DNA from: Quercus robur
Taxonomy: Eukaryota > Streptophyta > Magnoliopsida > Fagales > Fagaceae
Length of the DNA: 64,000 nt
Direction of reading: 5' to 3'
NCBI RefSeq assembly: GCF_932294415.1
Contig: NC_065536.1
Coordinates: 51,348,354-51,412,353 of the forward strand
This document shows, piece after piece, positions 24,469 to 37,600 of the stretch (positions within the stretch are counted from its first letter, which is position 1; each line of letters begins with the position of its first letter). The notes below the pieces were generated by a model. That model was not told the DNA's origin and did no database searches. It saw only the letters and a program-made list of their open reading frames with translations. The translations under genes and the position numbers were made by a program.

Positions 24469-25392
24469 TTAGAGCATTCACATCAAGGTTGCTAAAATGA
24501 CTAAAAAGTCATTTTAGTAACCAACACACTAAAAACACCCACTACATCAAAGAAGCTATTGCTAAAAATTCTTGAGTTTGAGCTACAATGAACTGCTATC
24601 TCTAGTAACTCACTGTAGCTGAAACTCAAAAGAAAAAACAATTGTTTATTCATTACACACGTACTTGCCTCTCTTTCTCTTTCTCCCCTAATTTTTTCTC
24701 ACACGTTCTCTCACCCACACAACCCAATCCCCCCCTTTCCCCTTTGCCCAGCGTAGCCCTCCCCTCCCTCTCTTTCTCCCCTAATTTTCTCTCATGCATT
24801 CTCCACTTGGGCTCTCCCCTTCGCCCATTAGAGCATCTCCAACAAATGCTGTATCGGGATTTTTTGGAGAATCTATGCTACTGTTCATGCTCCAACAGGT
24901 TTGGTATACACAAAACTTTTCTAAATTTTTTTTGAAGTTGCTACAGTACTTCTCTAAATCTAGAGAACACTGTAGCAACTTCAAATCAATATTTCTACTT
25001 AAAAAATTATCCTAGCTACTATTATATCAATTCTTTCTCTCTCCTCTGGATTTCTTTTTTTCTCTCATTCTCTCCGTTTCTCACATAATCCAAACACAAA
25101 ACACAAAACAAAATCTAATTCTTAAAATAAAGTTGAATCAGAACAAGCAAATATGAAAAAAAACAAAACAAAACAAAAAAAAGAACAAGCCAATTTGACC
25201 TCGTTTCTCACATAATCCAAACACAAAACACAAAACAAAATCCAATTCTTAAAATTAAGTTGAAAAAAAAAAAAAAAAAAAAAAACGCCGATCTGACCCA
25301 ACCTGGTGGTGGGAGGAGGACGAGCGACGGTGGGGTAGCAGACGTGGTAGTGCCGCATGGTGAACGCCGACGGTGGGGCGGCGGACGAGCAG

Positions 25393-25393
<1 letters not shown>

Positions 25394-25465
<72 letters not shown>
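25394..25465 (+). repeat. (CT)n microsatellite
   Basis: About 36 uninterrupted CT units lie directly after a GC-rich island inside the inner TIR element. Confidence 0.95.
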
Positions 25466-25468
<3 letters not shown>

Positions 25469-26633
25469 GTGCAGCAAATGAGTTGTTGGAATGTTCTTAA
25501 GGTGAAAAAGAAAATAAAAGAAGGGGACCTGGACACTTATGTGGAGGAGAAAAGCAAGAAAAAGAAAAAAGAAATGAAACGTGTATGGATGAAAATGAAA
25601 TGAAAGGAAGAAAAATAATATAAAAAATAAAAAATCATAATTGAAAAATATTACCACAATATTTTCATAATAAATTTTAAGTAACAGATTATTATTAGTT
25701 AATATTGGCGAATAAAAAAATAATTTCAGTAGTGGATTCAAATTAAAACTAGTAACAACTTCCCACATAAATTTTGTTGTGAAAGTATTGCGTAAAATGT
25801 TATGAACATAACGCTTCTCATTGAAAAATATAGTTGTTAAAAAAAGAATAAACAATGAATGAAGAAATAATATTTAAATGAGATAGAGCATGAGATAGAA
25901 AATCTGTTGGAAAATGTATTTGAAAAAGTGGGTAAATAAAAGCTAAATATCACTGTTCATTCTCCAAACAGTACAAAAATTTGGAGAAGCTGCTAGAGAT
26001 GCCCTTACAACTCCTGCCCTCTCACACACAAACAAGCCCACCACAGCACCTGCCATCTCTCCGCCCAACCCAACTCTTTCTCTGCCTAGCCCCCTCTCAC
26101 TGGTTGATGGCTAGCAAATTGTGGGTCTCGATGGTTGATGGCTAGTGGATGATGGGTTTTGCCAATTGGTGGCTGATGGATCTCATTGTGCTGGATGATG
26201 GGTCTCGTTGGTTGATGGCTATTGGTTTTTGATGGATTTTTATGGGTTTGATGGGTTGTGCCAATTGGGTTTTTTATTAGATTTGTGGTGGTTCGGCGTG
26301 TGTGTTTGTGGTTTGTAATTTGATTTTGGGTTGTTTTAGTGTGTTTTGTGATTTGATTTTGGTGGGTGTAATTTGATTTTGTGATTTGATAGGTTCATGG
26401 GTTTTTGTCATGATTTGATTTTGGCTAAGTTTCAGCCAATGTGGCTATGGTGGTGGTTGTTATGGGTGGTTGTGACTGTGGCAATGATGGTTGTAGCTAT
26501 TATTTATTGTGTTGGATATATTATTTTATTGTGAATGCTAAAATAATATCATTGATGTTTGGTGTTTTGTAAAATGAGTTGTTAAAATAAATAAAGTAGG
26601 TTTTTGAGTTGCTAAAAGCTATATTTTTTTTGG

Positions 26634-27000
26634 GGTAAATTGCAAATTACAGCCTTAACGCTTGGGGATGTTTAAATTTTACACTCTGAAGTTTCAGAAT
26701 TTAGATTTCACCCCCCTGAAGTTTGGGAGTGTTTGAATTTTACACCTTAAAGTTTCAAAATTTTGGATTTTACCTCCTAAATTTTATGGCTATTTAGATT
26801 TTACTCCTTAAGGTTTGTGAGTGTTTGGATTTTACACCCTAAATTTTTAGAATTTGGAGTGTAAAATCCAAATTTTGAAACGTCACGATGTAAAATCTAA
26901 ACACCCCAAACTTCAGGGGATAAAATCTAAATTCTAAAATTTCAAGGTGTAAAATTCAAACACCCCTAAACTTTAGGGGTGTAATTTGCAATTTAACTTT
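26634..27000. mobile_element. Foldback MITE, about 367 bp
   Basis: It starts GGGGTAAATTGCAAATTAC and ends GTGTAATTTGCAATTTAAC. The whole element folds back on itself, with arms made of alternating motifs such as GTGTAAAATCTAAA and their complements. T-rich sequence on both sides may be the target duplication. It has no coding capacity. Confidence 0.8.
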
Positions 27001-28544
27001 TTTTTTTTTTTAAGAACCTTGAAGCATTCCCATTAGGCGTTGTAAAAGAATGTCATTTTAACACATCAAAAATGCTACTTTATTATTTTAACACATCATT
27101 TTACAATTTACCATACATCACATCTTCTATTCTTCAATTCTATACATTATAATAATATTAAAAAAACCAACAATATAAATATAAAGAAATAAAAAATAAA
27201 AACTCATTTCAATAGCTCACCACCACTCCCACCCAACTCACTGCCACCCTCATCAGACTTCAACGGGTGGCGGACGGTTCGGTCGACGTCATAGATTGGA
27301 GAAAATGGAGAGAAAATGGCGAGGAAACTGCAAGAAAAAGTGAGAAAAACCCAGATCCGACGAAAATCTCATCGGAATCTATGAGATTTCGCCAAATCCG
27401 GCAGTAATCTCACCAAATCAATGAGATTTTGCTAGATCTAGTCAAAATTTCGTCAGATCTACGTGAAATATTGCCTGAATCTGGGTTTTTTTGCTGAGAT
27501 CTGGAAATTTTTCGCCGGAATCTGGAATTTGTTCACCAAAATCTGGGTTTCTTCTCGGATTATGGGTTTTTCGCCGGTCGGTTTGGGTTTTTTGGGTTTT
27601 GGGGGGAGAGAAACCGAGACCGACCCGCCGGAGTCGATTTCTAGTGGAGAAGATCCACCGCCAACCGCCGAAGTAGTCAGGTTGGCCGATGTCGGATCAG
27701 TTCTGGTCGGGTTCTCCAAGTGGGTCTGGTTACCGGATGGTTTTGGACAGCCTTACCCATCATAGCCCACCCCACCACATCCCACCATTGTTACAAACCC
27801 ACCACCACATCCCACCATTATTACAAACCCATCACCACCAACCAAAATCAACCAACCAACAACAACCAAAATCAACTAGCCACTATTACAAAACATTGCC
27901 ACAAGCACCAAAAGAGAGAGAGAGAGAGAGAGGAGAGGTTGACAGCTCTAGGCAAGGCAGCTCCATGCAAGACAGCTTTAGGTGAGATCGGTAGCTCCAG
28001 GCAAGGTGACTTCAGGCAAGATCGGCGGCACGACAGCGACTCGAGGTGGGCGGAGTAAATTAAGGATGAGAGAGGAAAAGAATGAGAGTGAAGAAGGAGA
28101 GACAGAGGCAAACAGAAGAAAGAGCTTCAGAGGTGTGAGAGGAGAGAGGAGATAGGGAAGAGTGGACAAAAAAAATTCCCACATTGGTCTGTGCCCACCA
28201 ACAAATAAAATAATAATAAAAGTTTTACAATTCATGAACAATACACTTCCAAATTTGAGATTGCACTCTTTATCCATGCCAAATATTTTGACATTTAAAA
28301 CACCTAATATGAATGATTTTTTGATATTTGGTATGCCAAAACCAAATGCTAAATATTTGATATTTGACACACCTGATGAGAGAATGCTCCATTATTGTGA
28401 ATGCTCTTGCGTGGCAGCTTTTCAAGACTACTACAACCACGTGTGCAACATATCCGTCGTCCAATCTAAAGAAATCTAGTAAACACCCCATTGGTCCGGT
28501 CCCACTTTCTTCGCGTTTAATTTTAAAAGCACCAATTTAAAATG

Positions 28545-28555
28545 CTACCGTTGGA
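28545..28555 (-). promoter_or_regulatory. MSA-like element in the MAD2 promoter, distal
   Basis: On the minus strand it reads TCCAACGGTAG, matching the mitosis-specific activator consensus YCYAACGGYYA except near the end. It lies 267 bases before the MAD2 ATG. MSA elements are bound by three-repeat MYB (MYB3R) factors that drive G2/M genes. Confidence 0.5.
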
Positions 28556-28581
28556 CCTCCACTCCCGGCCAAATAAAATAC

Positions 28582-28592
28582 TAGCCGTTACA
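28582..28592 (-). promoter_or_regulatory. MSA-like element in the MAD2 promoter, proximal
   Basis: On the minus strand it reads TGTAACGGCTA, ten of eleven positions of YCYAACGGYYA. It is 27 bases from the distal copy and in the same orientation. Paired MSA cores fit G2/M expression of a spindle-checkpoint gene. Confidence 0.55.
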
Positions 28593-28821
28593 CAACTTTG
28601 TCCCTAATCCATCATATATTTGCTATTGCTCGATAGTGAAACCCTTATTTTTTGCAAATAAAAAACCCAAACCCATTTTTCCCTCTTCGGTTATTGAACA
28701 AAACCCATATCATTTTCGTTTTCCATCGATTTCACGAAATCCCATCATTCTGTGCGTTTGTTTGATATTTCTTTGAACGAATCTTGATTTTCTTGGCTTA
28801 GAGAAGAGAAGGTGAGAGATT

Positions 28822-30384
28822 ATGGCTTCAAAAACAGTGGCTAAAGATATCATCACTCTTCGTGGTTCAGCGGCGATTGTCAGCGAGTTTTTTGGTATGT
28901 TATTGTGCGTTATAGACTTCTTAGATAAACCCTCTTTTGAAATTCAGTGTTCTATTTTCTTTGTTGGGTTTTGAAGAAAATCTTTTCTGATCTTTTTATT
29001 TCTTTGCAATTCCTCTTTCAGGGTATGCTGCGAATAGGTAAGATTGGATGTTAATTTTCTCTTTCTTTTTTTTCTTTTTTTTTATTGGAATGTTGTTGTT
29101 GATGGGTTTTGAAAATTAATGTTGATTGAACATTGTTTAGTATTCTTTACAATCGCGGAGTTTATCCGGAAGAAAGTTTTGTGAAGGTGAAGAAATATGG
29201 GCTTCCTATGTTGCTTACTCAGGATGAGGGTGTTAAATCCTTCATTGCCAACCTAAACTCTCAGCTTTCTGGTAAGTTTTGCCTTTAAGAATAAGCATTT
29301 TCTATTCTGTTTGGATACTAAGAGATTTTCTGGTAAAAAAATCTAAGAAGTAAAGAATCAGGAAATTATTTAGTGGATCTAGAACAGTTTCACGGCTCTA
29401 TTGAGGCCAGTTTCTCTTTTTATCATGAAACATATCAATAGAAGTCATGGGACACAAATTTGTTTGTTGGCTTTATGTGATTAGCATGATATGGGTCGAT
29501 TTAAATGTACATGAAAAAGGAGGAGAAAAGAATGTGTCATTTATTTCATTTGGATATAGAAAGATTTGACTTTACTTGCTGACTTCTGTTTTTCATTTTC
29601 TGAGTATTGAAAACAAGAAAAACTAAGATTTTTATTCATTTGTTTGGGTTGTCTTCTTTGATGCATTCGTGTACAATGTTCATGACTGAAATGTTTTGGT
29701 TTTCTCGTAAAGAATGGCTGGAAGCTGGACAGTTGCAAAGGATTGTTCTTGTGATAATGAGTAAGGCTACCAATGAGGTCCTAGAGAGGTGGAACTTTAC
29801 CATTGAGACTGATAGCGAGGTCGTTGAGAAGGGGTAATGAACCTTCTTAATATGAAGTTACTGAAATGTTCTAATTGTGGGTAAGTTCTCATTGTTTTCA
29901 TTTTTTTTTTTTTTTCTGGTTTCAGTGTGTCTAGGGAAAAGAGTGACAAGGAAATCATGAGAGAGATACAAGCTATCATGCGACAGATTGCTTCAAGCAT
30001 TACCTACTTGCCATGCCTCGACGAAGCCTGTAAGAACCATTCATCACTCCCAATTATGTCAATTGTGCTTGGTGTTTATTCCAATCAACCCGTTGTTTGT
30101 GCCTACTTCCTTTTAGGTGTCTTTGATGTGTTGGCCTACACTGACAAAGATGTTGCAGTCCCATTCACTTGGATCGAGAGTGACCCCAAACTTATTGCTA
30201 ATCCACAGATGGTCAAATTGCATTCCTTTGATACCAAGGTGAGTCTGCAATGGTATTTTTGATTTGGTTGGAGTGACAGACTCTGGTTAGCTATAGTTGA
30301 TGTGATGTGTTTGCTTGGGTTATGCAGATTCACAAGATTGACACTCTTGTGTCATACAAGAATGACGAATGGGATGAGCAGTAG
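28822..30384 (+). CDS. MAD2: MAD2, mitotic spindle assembly checkpoint protein (HORMA domain)
   Basis: Seven exons with GT-AG introns (28822-28894, 29022-29037, 29141-29271, 29713-29833, 29926-30029, 30117-30238, 30328-30384) give 207 codons, the usual MAD2 length. The protein starts MASKTVAKDIITLRGSAAI and is one HORMA domain almost end to end. It has YNRGVYPEESF, VIMSKATNEVLERWNF and the C-terminal safety belt PFTWIESDPKLIANPQMVKL. It ends IHKIDTLVSYKNDEWDEQ. MAD2 binds unattached kinetochores through MAD1 and inhibits CDC20-APC/C until chromosomes are attached. Exon 2 is a 16-nt microexon. Paired MSA-like boxes lie upstream. The gene converges on the trihelix gene with 1.24 kb between stops. 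It looks intact. Confidence 0.97.
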
Positions 30385-30445
30385 AGAGAAGGCTGCTTTT
30401 TTACATGAGCAGTAGAGAGAAGGCCACAGATGGTCAAATTGCATT
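30374..30445 (+). repeat. Stop-codon region duplicated with a copied piece of exon 6
   Basis: The 20-mer ATGAGCAGTAGAGAGAAGGC, which contains the MAD2 stop, occurs at 30374-30393 and again at 30405-30424. The second copy runs straight into 30424-30445, which is identical to 22 bases of exon 6 (30203-30224, CACAGATGGTCAAATTGCAT). This looks like a template-switch event that rebuilt the 3' UTR without touching the protein. Confidence 0.9.
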
Positions 30446-30832
30446 TGTTTCTTTTTTACCTCTTTGTGTGGTTCCTTCTTCGCTTGAGAGCGTGGTCATT
30501 GTGAATCTTTTATTCACATTTTGTAGTGGCTGATGAAAACATGGAGTGAAGAAGAAATATGAGTGTCTTGAATTGAATTGTAATCTGTTCCCCATTGAGA
30601 TATATATAAGTAAATCCGTTTTGCACTTTAAGCCTTTTTGTTATGTTAAGGGAATAAACATGAGAATAAGTAAAAAATATTTCTTGCATTTTAATCATTG
30701 TAGAACTGTAGAACAAATATGGTTCATGAAAAAATTGGACATACAATTAAGTCAGCAACAACCACTTTAAGGTTCTGTGCTTAAAGTTTTGAACGATTTT
30801 GCTGCACGTTTAAAACGGGCAACTGAGTCTTT

Positions 30833-31060
30833 AAGAGCATTCACAATAGACGTGTTTCTAGTAGCAACTTACTACAGTAAGTTGCTAAAAAATTTATGTT
30901 TGCGCACCACTGATAAAGAACTTTTTGGTGTGTTAAAATAGCTTTTTAACACCTCTGCTCTTAAGCTATAAGCTATTTTAACAACTCAAACACCAAAAAA
31001 CCGTTCTTTATTAGTGCCAAACTTAAAAAATTTAGCATGCAGTAAGTTGCTAGCTACATT
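30833..31060. mobile_element. MITE-like foldback between MAD2 and the trihelix gene
   Basis: It starts AGAGCATTCACAATAGACG. The arms contain AGTAGCAACTTACTACAGTA on one side and the inverted CAGTAAGTTGCTAGCTACAT on the other. The AGAGCATTCACA end is shared with the TIR tangle at 24474-28411. No coding sense is seen. The remaining spacer 31061-31622 looks like 3' UTR sequence of the two convergent genes. Confidence 0.6.
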
Positions 31061-31622
31061 TTAATGTATTTCTTCCCAGGCATGTTGTACCTGTGTACAT
31101 AAACTTGTTAATGAATAGTTTTGAACATTAATGACGGGTTTCAAGAAACAGGATTAGTAACGTGCTCATTTTCAAGAACCAGTTATACCGCATACTCAGA
31201 AACCCACCAACGCAAATAGTAACAAATACATTAGCCCAGAATCGGCAAAGCAAATAGCAGCAAATCCATAGTGGGAAAAATGATTTTACTGGTAATGAAC
31301 TTGGAAACCCTTTGTTGTCATTGGAAATACATATTTACACACAAGCTGTTCAGGCCACTATACGTTGAGATCAGAATTTGTGCAACAGGCTTTTTTCCAT
31401 GTGCTACTATATAATTCTGAATTATACACAACTAAGCAACATGGAACCTGATCAGTAGGTATGGTAAACAGAATAACAAAGTCCCTCCAGTGTCAGTATT
31501 TAAACAATTTAACTGGAGAACAGCATTATACACAACTGAGCTAGACGGTTCCAAGCCGGTCGCACTCATATCAAGAAGAAAACAGAATGAGGTCCCTCCA
31601 TCCAGACAATGATGAGCTGTCT

Positions 31623-34600
31623 TCAACTCACACCACGGTATATTGCACCAGGTCGAAGATCATCCATACTATCAATGTTTCGATACCCATCAAGCTCCCT
31701 TAGACATGACCAGCCTCGTTGAGAAAGAAAATTACGGTAATCATCTTCAGTGTAAAAAATCTTATCTTCAGTATGCATTGCTGGTATGTGATCGGACTCA
31801 TCATAAAGACACACTTTAACGGCCAATCCTGCAATTAGGAGTTCAACATTTCTGCTTAGCCCCAACCAAAAAAATTGCTCAGCATAAGGGGAAAAAGATA
31901 TTTACAACTCTTCCAGGTTATTGTCGACCTGTTAAAGTTATTATGCTGGGTTAGGGAATGCGGCTATAGGGAACATACTTCATTAGAAAGATCCAATTTC
32001 GTAACAGCACTACAGCTCTTGAAAAGGTGAAACAAAAAGAAATGTGATAATTAATCCCATCAATAAAAGCTGCTACCTTTCAACTTTTATTTTTTTGGGG
32101 TGATCCTTTTCTTAAGAAATATTTAGAATCATAATGACCTTTATGAAAACCACATATAATTGTACCTTCATCAAGATGAAGCATATAATTCCCCAAAGGC
32201 ATATCCCGATCAAGGCTTCGGATTATCTGATCCTCATCCTCCAACCAAAACGCACGTTTGGTTCTCAACCTGAAAGCGCATCTTATTGCCTCCTTGATGG
32301 CATCTGTGCTGCCATCAATACCTATCCTTCTAGTGTAATCACCCCACTTGACTGATATTACCCTCCCACAATATGACTGACTCTCCCCACCTGCAAGTAA
32401 GGGAATAGAGAACTATAAAGTCAACATAAAGAAATCATTTATTAATTGTCCTCTCAAAAAAAAAGAAGCCAAAGGCTCATGATCCATAGTAGTGGCCTTG
32501 ATCTCACTCACTTAGGCAGGTCATACAGAGGACATTCCACCCATAAACAAAATGTTCTTACTATTAACAAAATGATACTCATCCACAGAACACAACTTGA
32601 AGGAGAAGTCACAAATAAAGATGTCTGTTAAGATAATTTCAAAACAGTCAGATTAACTGCAAAGTTACCATTTCCAGGGGTTTCTCTCCAATTCCAAGGA
32701 GGAACACCACTTGCTGCAACTGCATCAGCTGTGGTAATGGCAAGAGGATGTCCATCATGATCCAAACGTCTCTCAAGATTGAGTGTTGGCCTGCCAGTAG
32801 CTGCACATGAAAGAACTTAAATGGGAGGGGAAAACATTTTTCTTTGAGATACATAGATAACAAGGAAAACTCTCTCTCCCAAAACAGGAAAAGTACATAA
32901 TAATAATTATTATAAAATAAAAATAAAAAAATAAAAGGCTGTGCAAAAGTATCTAAACGACCAGAGATACATATAATTCAGATGATTGCATTGTGTCAAA
33001 GTATTCAGGTCTCGGCTGTATGATATAGTTAGGTAAGTATCAACAAAAGACTGAACTCTGAAGTAGGCAGTAGTATCGTCAAGCGTCTGTCCTCTCTATT
33101 GGACCTTAATAGACTGTTCTATGGATTATTGAAGTGGACTAGACCTAAACAACAAATCAACACAAGTAAAGAAATTGTCTACTCAAAACTTAGAGAAACA
33201 TAGAGAGAAGAACTAGGAGATAATCAAGAGAACTTTCGCAATACATTTTAACTACCCTCCAATAAAGTTTGTCTCAAGTCAGGAAATGGAAAATGGTGTT
33301 TGCATTGAGGAAAGACAACAGAAATGCCGATTACAAATAGTGGTATTGCATCTGTATATCCATGCAGAAAATCAAGTTCACTCAATATCAAACTAGGTAA
33401 GTGTAAGTCCATAAATCATTTACCCCAATATAGCTAATTCTTATCCTCTTTGCTCTCATTTCTCAATTTCTTCTATTTTCATTTATAAGGGTATTTGTTT
33501 TTAGGGGAGAACGGAACCGGGCATAAGGAGCTTCAATCGCTATTATACCAACTCGCTCATTTATAGTATAGAGTTGAAAAAACAAAAGAAGCAGCCAATG
33601 ATGACAAAGAAACTTTTTCTGTAAAAACTCAGATCAGCATTATGTGTAGCTGTCATCAAGTGACAATGGTAGACCAAAGAATAAGTGGCTGATATGAAAT
33701 GAGCTCTTTTTTAAACTAAACTTCCAAAACCCAGATTTCTTGTCTCAACATGCGACTAATTCTTCAATGATAGTTGATTCATTACAATTATTTGTAATCA
33801 CAACTTTAAAAGAGTTTTGTATCTTGGCAATGGGTAGAGAATACTTCACACTTCCTTTAACATGAAAAGCTCAGCATCCACAATAAAATAATATAATTCA
33901 AAGCTAAATGATTGTTTATGGTAGTGGTGGTGATTTCATCCAATATATATTTTCTAATATATTTTAAGTGAGGGAGGGGGAATTCAAATGCTAGACGTTT
34001 TCCATTGAAAATGCTCAGAAATGACACTTGACCTAAGAGGTCATTGGCGATTCCATCCAATATATAGCCATATTTTATTGTAGACTAAAATTCAAAAAAC
34101 AATGAGCATGTGAACATGCATGTCCCATGCAACAAGAATGGTGTGCAATTTTGATGCGAGAGACGCAAGAAGATTATTATTTAGTATTATTTATGTTTGC
34201 AAGTCAATTGTATTTTTATGTTTTAGGTCCTAGTAATTTATTAGGGTATTAGTATTTTAATTTGGAAGCAAGGTTATTTTTGTAATAAGGCAATTAGAGT
34301 TTCCTAACCAATTAGAACTAGGGTTTAGCAATCCTTTATAAGCAACCTATTGTACTCTATGAAGCACGGGTGCGTTTCCGGATTCGGATGCGGGTGTGGA
34401 ACTCAGCAATTTTTGAAAAAGAAGGGTGTGGGTGCGACGGGGTGCGGCGATTAAAAAATTATTAAAAATATTTTTATTTATATTTTCAATATATTTTTAC
34501 TATTAAAATATACTTAAAAAACACATTACTATGCCTTGATTCACAAAACAAAGAAAGAAGAAGGCAAGAAACACAAAACAAAACACAAAACAAAAAGGAA

Positions 34601-37600
34601 AACACAAAAGAAGCAACAAATATTTAGATTAAAATTGAGGAAGGACAGATTTAGGATGTTTGGGCCTCATTCAAAACCGATTTCGGCTGTTCTAGCATGA
34701 TTCAAAGCCTATTTCGGCCTGTTTCAACCATTTCGGTCGCCAGTCGATATGGCCCAATTCGGCCAATACAACCCGATTCTGGCCGAATCGGCCCGGTTCG
34801 GCGCGAATCGAGCCGAGTTGGCGCAAATCTGTGAAAAAAAAAGAGCTCAAACGCGGCACCAGTGCGCGGGCATCCACGTCGGACTTCGATGCGGCACCCT
34901 CCCAGGCCGCGTCTGTGCTTCATAGATTGTACTCCTTGAGAAGATAGTAGATATTTTGATGAATGAAAAAAATGGTTGTTTGATCTTTCTTTGATCTGAT
35001 GCTGACTCCTAGCGGTTTCCCCACTTGGTGCCGACTCCAAGCAAGGCCTAAGTGCTGACTCCTAGGTCATCTCTTTATTTTATTATTTGTTTCAATTTTG
35101 TTCTGGTTGTCTTACATCATATTTGGGATCAGAGCAAACACCGATCTGTTGAAGCAACACCGCAGGAAAGAACCAGAAAATATCAACCAAAAAAAAAAAA
35201 ATTTCGTTGCCGTGTTTCTCATCCCATCAAATCACAATACCCACACAAAAGCCAACCACCATAAAGGAAACCAGATCCAGAAAACCTATAACCCACTCCA
35301 CCAGAACAGTACCGCAAGAATTCGTTAATACCGATCTCACCCCGTCGATCCAAAGCCGCTGCCCACAGCCATCACAAGCTGCCAGAAGGGCCAGCCACCA
35401 CAACCACAACACTTGTCGGAAGCCTCAGCCTCACATGCCGCTGGTTCTACTGCAACGCCAATCCTGCATCTATCCAATCTCATGAAGTAACCCACTGGCC
35501 TGTCTAAATTCCCCTATTCCCCTTCTTTAGCCATTTACGTGACCTACTTGATCTGATTAACCTTAAACACATCTGACCCGACCCAAAGACAGCCCATCTT
35601 TTGCCTTAGCCTTTACTGTCCCAACCCAATTTCGAAAAAAATAAAAATAAAAACCTTAATTAGACCAAATTGTCCCAACCCATTCAACCTACTGAACCCA
35701 GTAACCCAAAAAAAAAAAAAAAAAAAAACCAGCCATCAAAACCAATTAAACAAATAGCCCAGTCCTATACCCATCCACTGCAAAACCCACCCTGCCTCAA
35801 TTTAAATAACATATAAGCAGTCATATTAACCATTAAACCCAGAAGTCAACCCCCGTGCACATCAAGTGTTCTTCAACTTCACAGAAATTTTCCATATCGG
35901 TGTTTTGTGACTCCAAGTCTGAGCTGAAAATGACTGTCTTTGATAGAGAATTTGAGGAGGAGATTAAGGAGGCTGGGAATACACTCCTTAACCCTCCTTC
36001 CTCCATTGATGATCTCCTCACTCTTCTTGATAAAGTTGAAAATTTGTTAGCATATGTGGAGCAAGAACCATCCAAATCAATGCGAGATGCTCTTTTACCC
36101 TCAATGAAGGCACTAATCACTAATAAACTTTTGCGACATGCTGAAATGGATGTGAAGGTTTCAGTTTTATCTTGCATTATTGAGATTACAAGGATAACAG
36201 CACCAGATGCCCCATATAAGGATGAGCAAATGAAATAAATATTCCAATTGATTTTGGTAGCATTTGAAAATATGTCTCATGTGTCTACTCACTCTTATAA
36301 GAAGGTGGTTTCAATTCTTGAAACCACTGCAAAGGTCAAGTTATGCTTGGTGATGCTGGATCTTGAGTGTGATGCATTGGTTGTTGAGATGTTTCAAAGT
36401 TTCTTAAAGATAATTAGGTCCAACCATCCACCTGCTGTACTTTCAGCCATAGAAACAATTATGAATCTGGTCATAGATGAAAGTGAAGACATTTCCTTAG
36501 ATCTTCTCAGTTCACTTTTTGCTAGTGTAAGAAAGGAAAATCAGACTGTTTCACCTATTTCGTGGAAATTGGGGGAGCAAATAATCACTAGGATTAATGC
36601 CCAGCTAGAAAAGAAAATGGCACCCACTCAAAAACTACCTAGCAAGCTTGAGGGTGCACATGATGTGAAAGTTGAAGTAGTTGAATGTGCTTCTAATCAA
36701 CCCTCCATAGTGCTTAAAGATCTACATCTTGGTGAAGTCGAAGAAGTTAAAACTACATTGTTTCCTATGGTTCATAAGGTTCAAGATGATATTATACTGA
36801 TTCCACACATTGATTTTGTTATTCCAAATGAGTTTGATGTGGTGGAATTCAAGGTTTTTCTTTTCTCTGTGCTCCCTAAGGTGATTCCAGACTTAAAGCA
36901 AGTGTTACTTGTCAACATTCAAATCCTTCAATGTTTTAAAACTCGAGATCGAGTTTTCTCCAACCAGAGGAGAATGATGCGGGAGACGCAAGAAGATTAT
37001 TATCTATATATATATATAAAACCGAAGCCTTGCTTTCTCCACAATTTTCCACATCAGCATTTTTTATTTATATTTTTTAATAAAAAAATAATTAATAAAC
37101 TATTAATCATCTAATAGTGGGCCATAGCTTAAGTTGATCAGGCCATGATAATGATCTAATAGTGGGCCGTAGCTTCTTCAACTTGATATATACCGTAGCT
37201 TCAATTTGATATATATTAGATATATTAAAAAACGTATCTTTCTTCCCCAAAAGCAACCCAATAAAATTCCTGAAACAAACCTAATTAAAAAACCTCTCTT
37301 TCTTCCCCAAAAGCAAACCCGTTAAAACTCCTCAAAAAAATATTTTGCTAGCAGACTAAAGAATCAACGAAGAAACAACAAATCAAGCAAAACAACGCTG
37401 ACCCAAGCACGACCATGGGTGTTCCTCTCTCAAACGCAGAACCAAGCTCGACCATGGGTGCCAACGTTTTCAATCTTCGACCCGGCCGCCATATCAGATC
37501 ATTCTCTCTAGGTATTTCTCAATTAATCTATGACTAATCTCTTTTCCTACTGTCTTCAATTAGGTTTTCTGTCAATTTAGGAATTTCAATTCCTAACCCT

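Larger units (their letters stand above)
24474..28411. mobile_element. Nested non-autonomous TIR elements
   Basis: Outer ends of the AGAGCATTCACA type occur at 24474 and, inverted, at about 28395-28411, with another related inverted end near 27017-27036. Inside, TAGAGCATCTCCAACA (24831) and an inverted TGCTAGAGATGCCC (about 25990) delimit an inner element of about 1.18 kb. A foldback MITE sits at 26634-27000. GC-rich islands at about 25285-25395 and 27240-27720 may be captured gene pieces, but I cannot identify them. A 62-bp duplication links 25075-25136 and 25201-25262. Exact limits of each layer are uncertain. Confidence 0.5.

Noticed and set aside
25208-25855. Long minus-strand frame of 215 codons
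   Set aside because: It is driven by the (CT)n microsatellite and A/T runs, giving Arg-Glu repeats and Phe-rich low-complexity sequence; not a gene.
27459-28111. Pro/Gly-rich overlapping frames as a gene
   Set aside because: Open frames occur on both strands in a GC-rich island within TIR elements; no domain is recognised.
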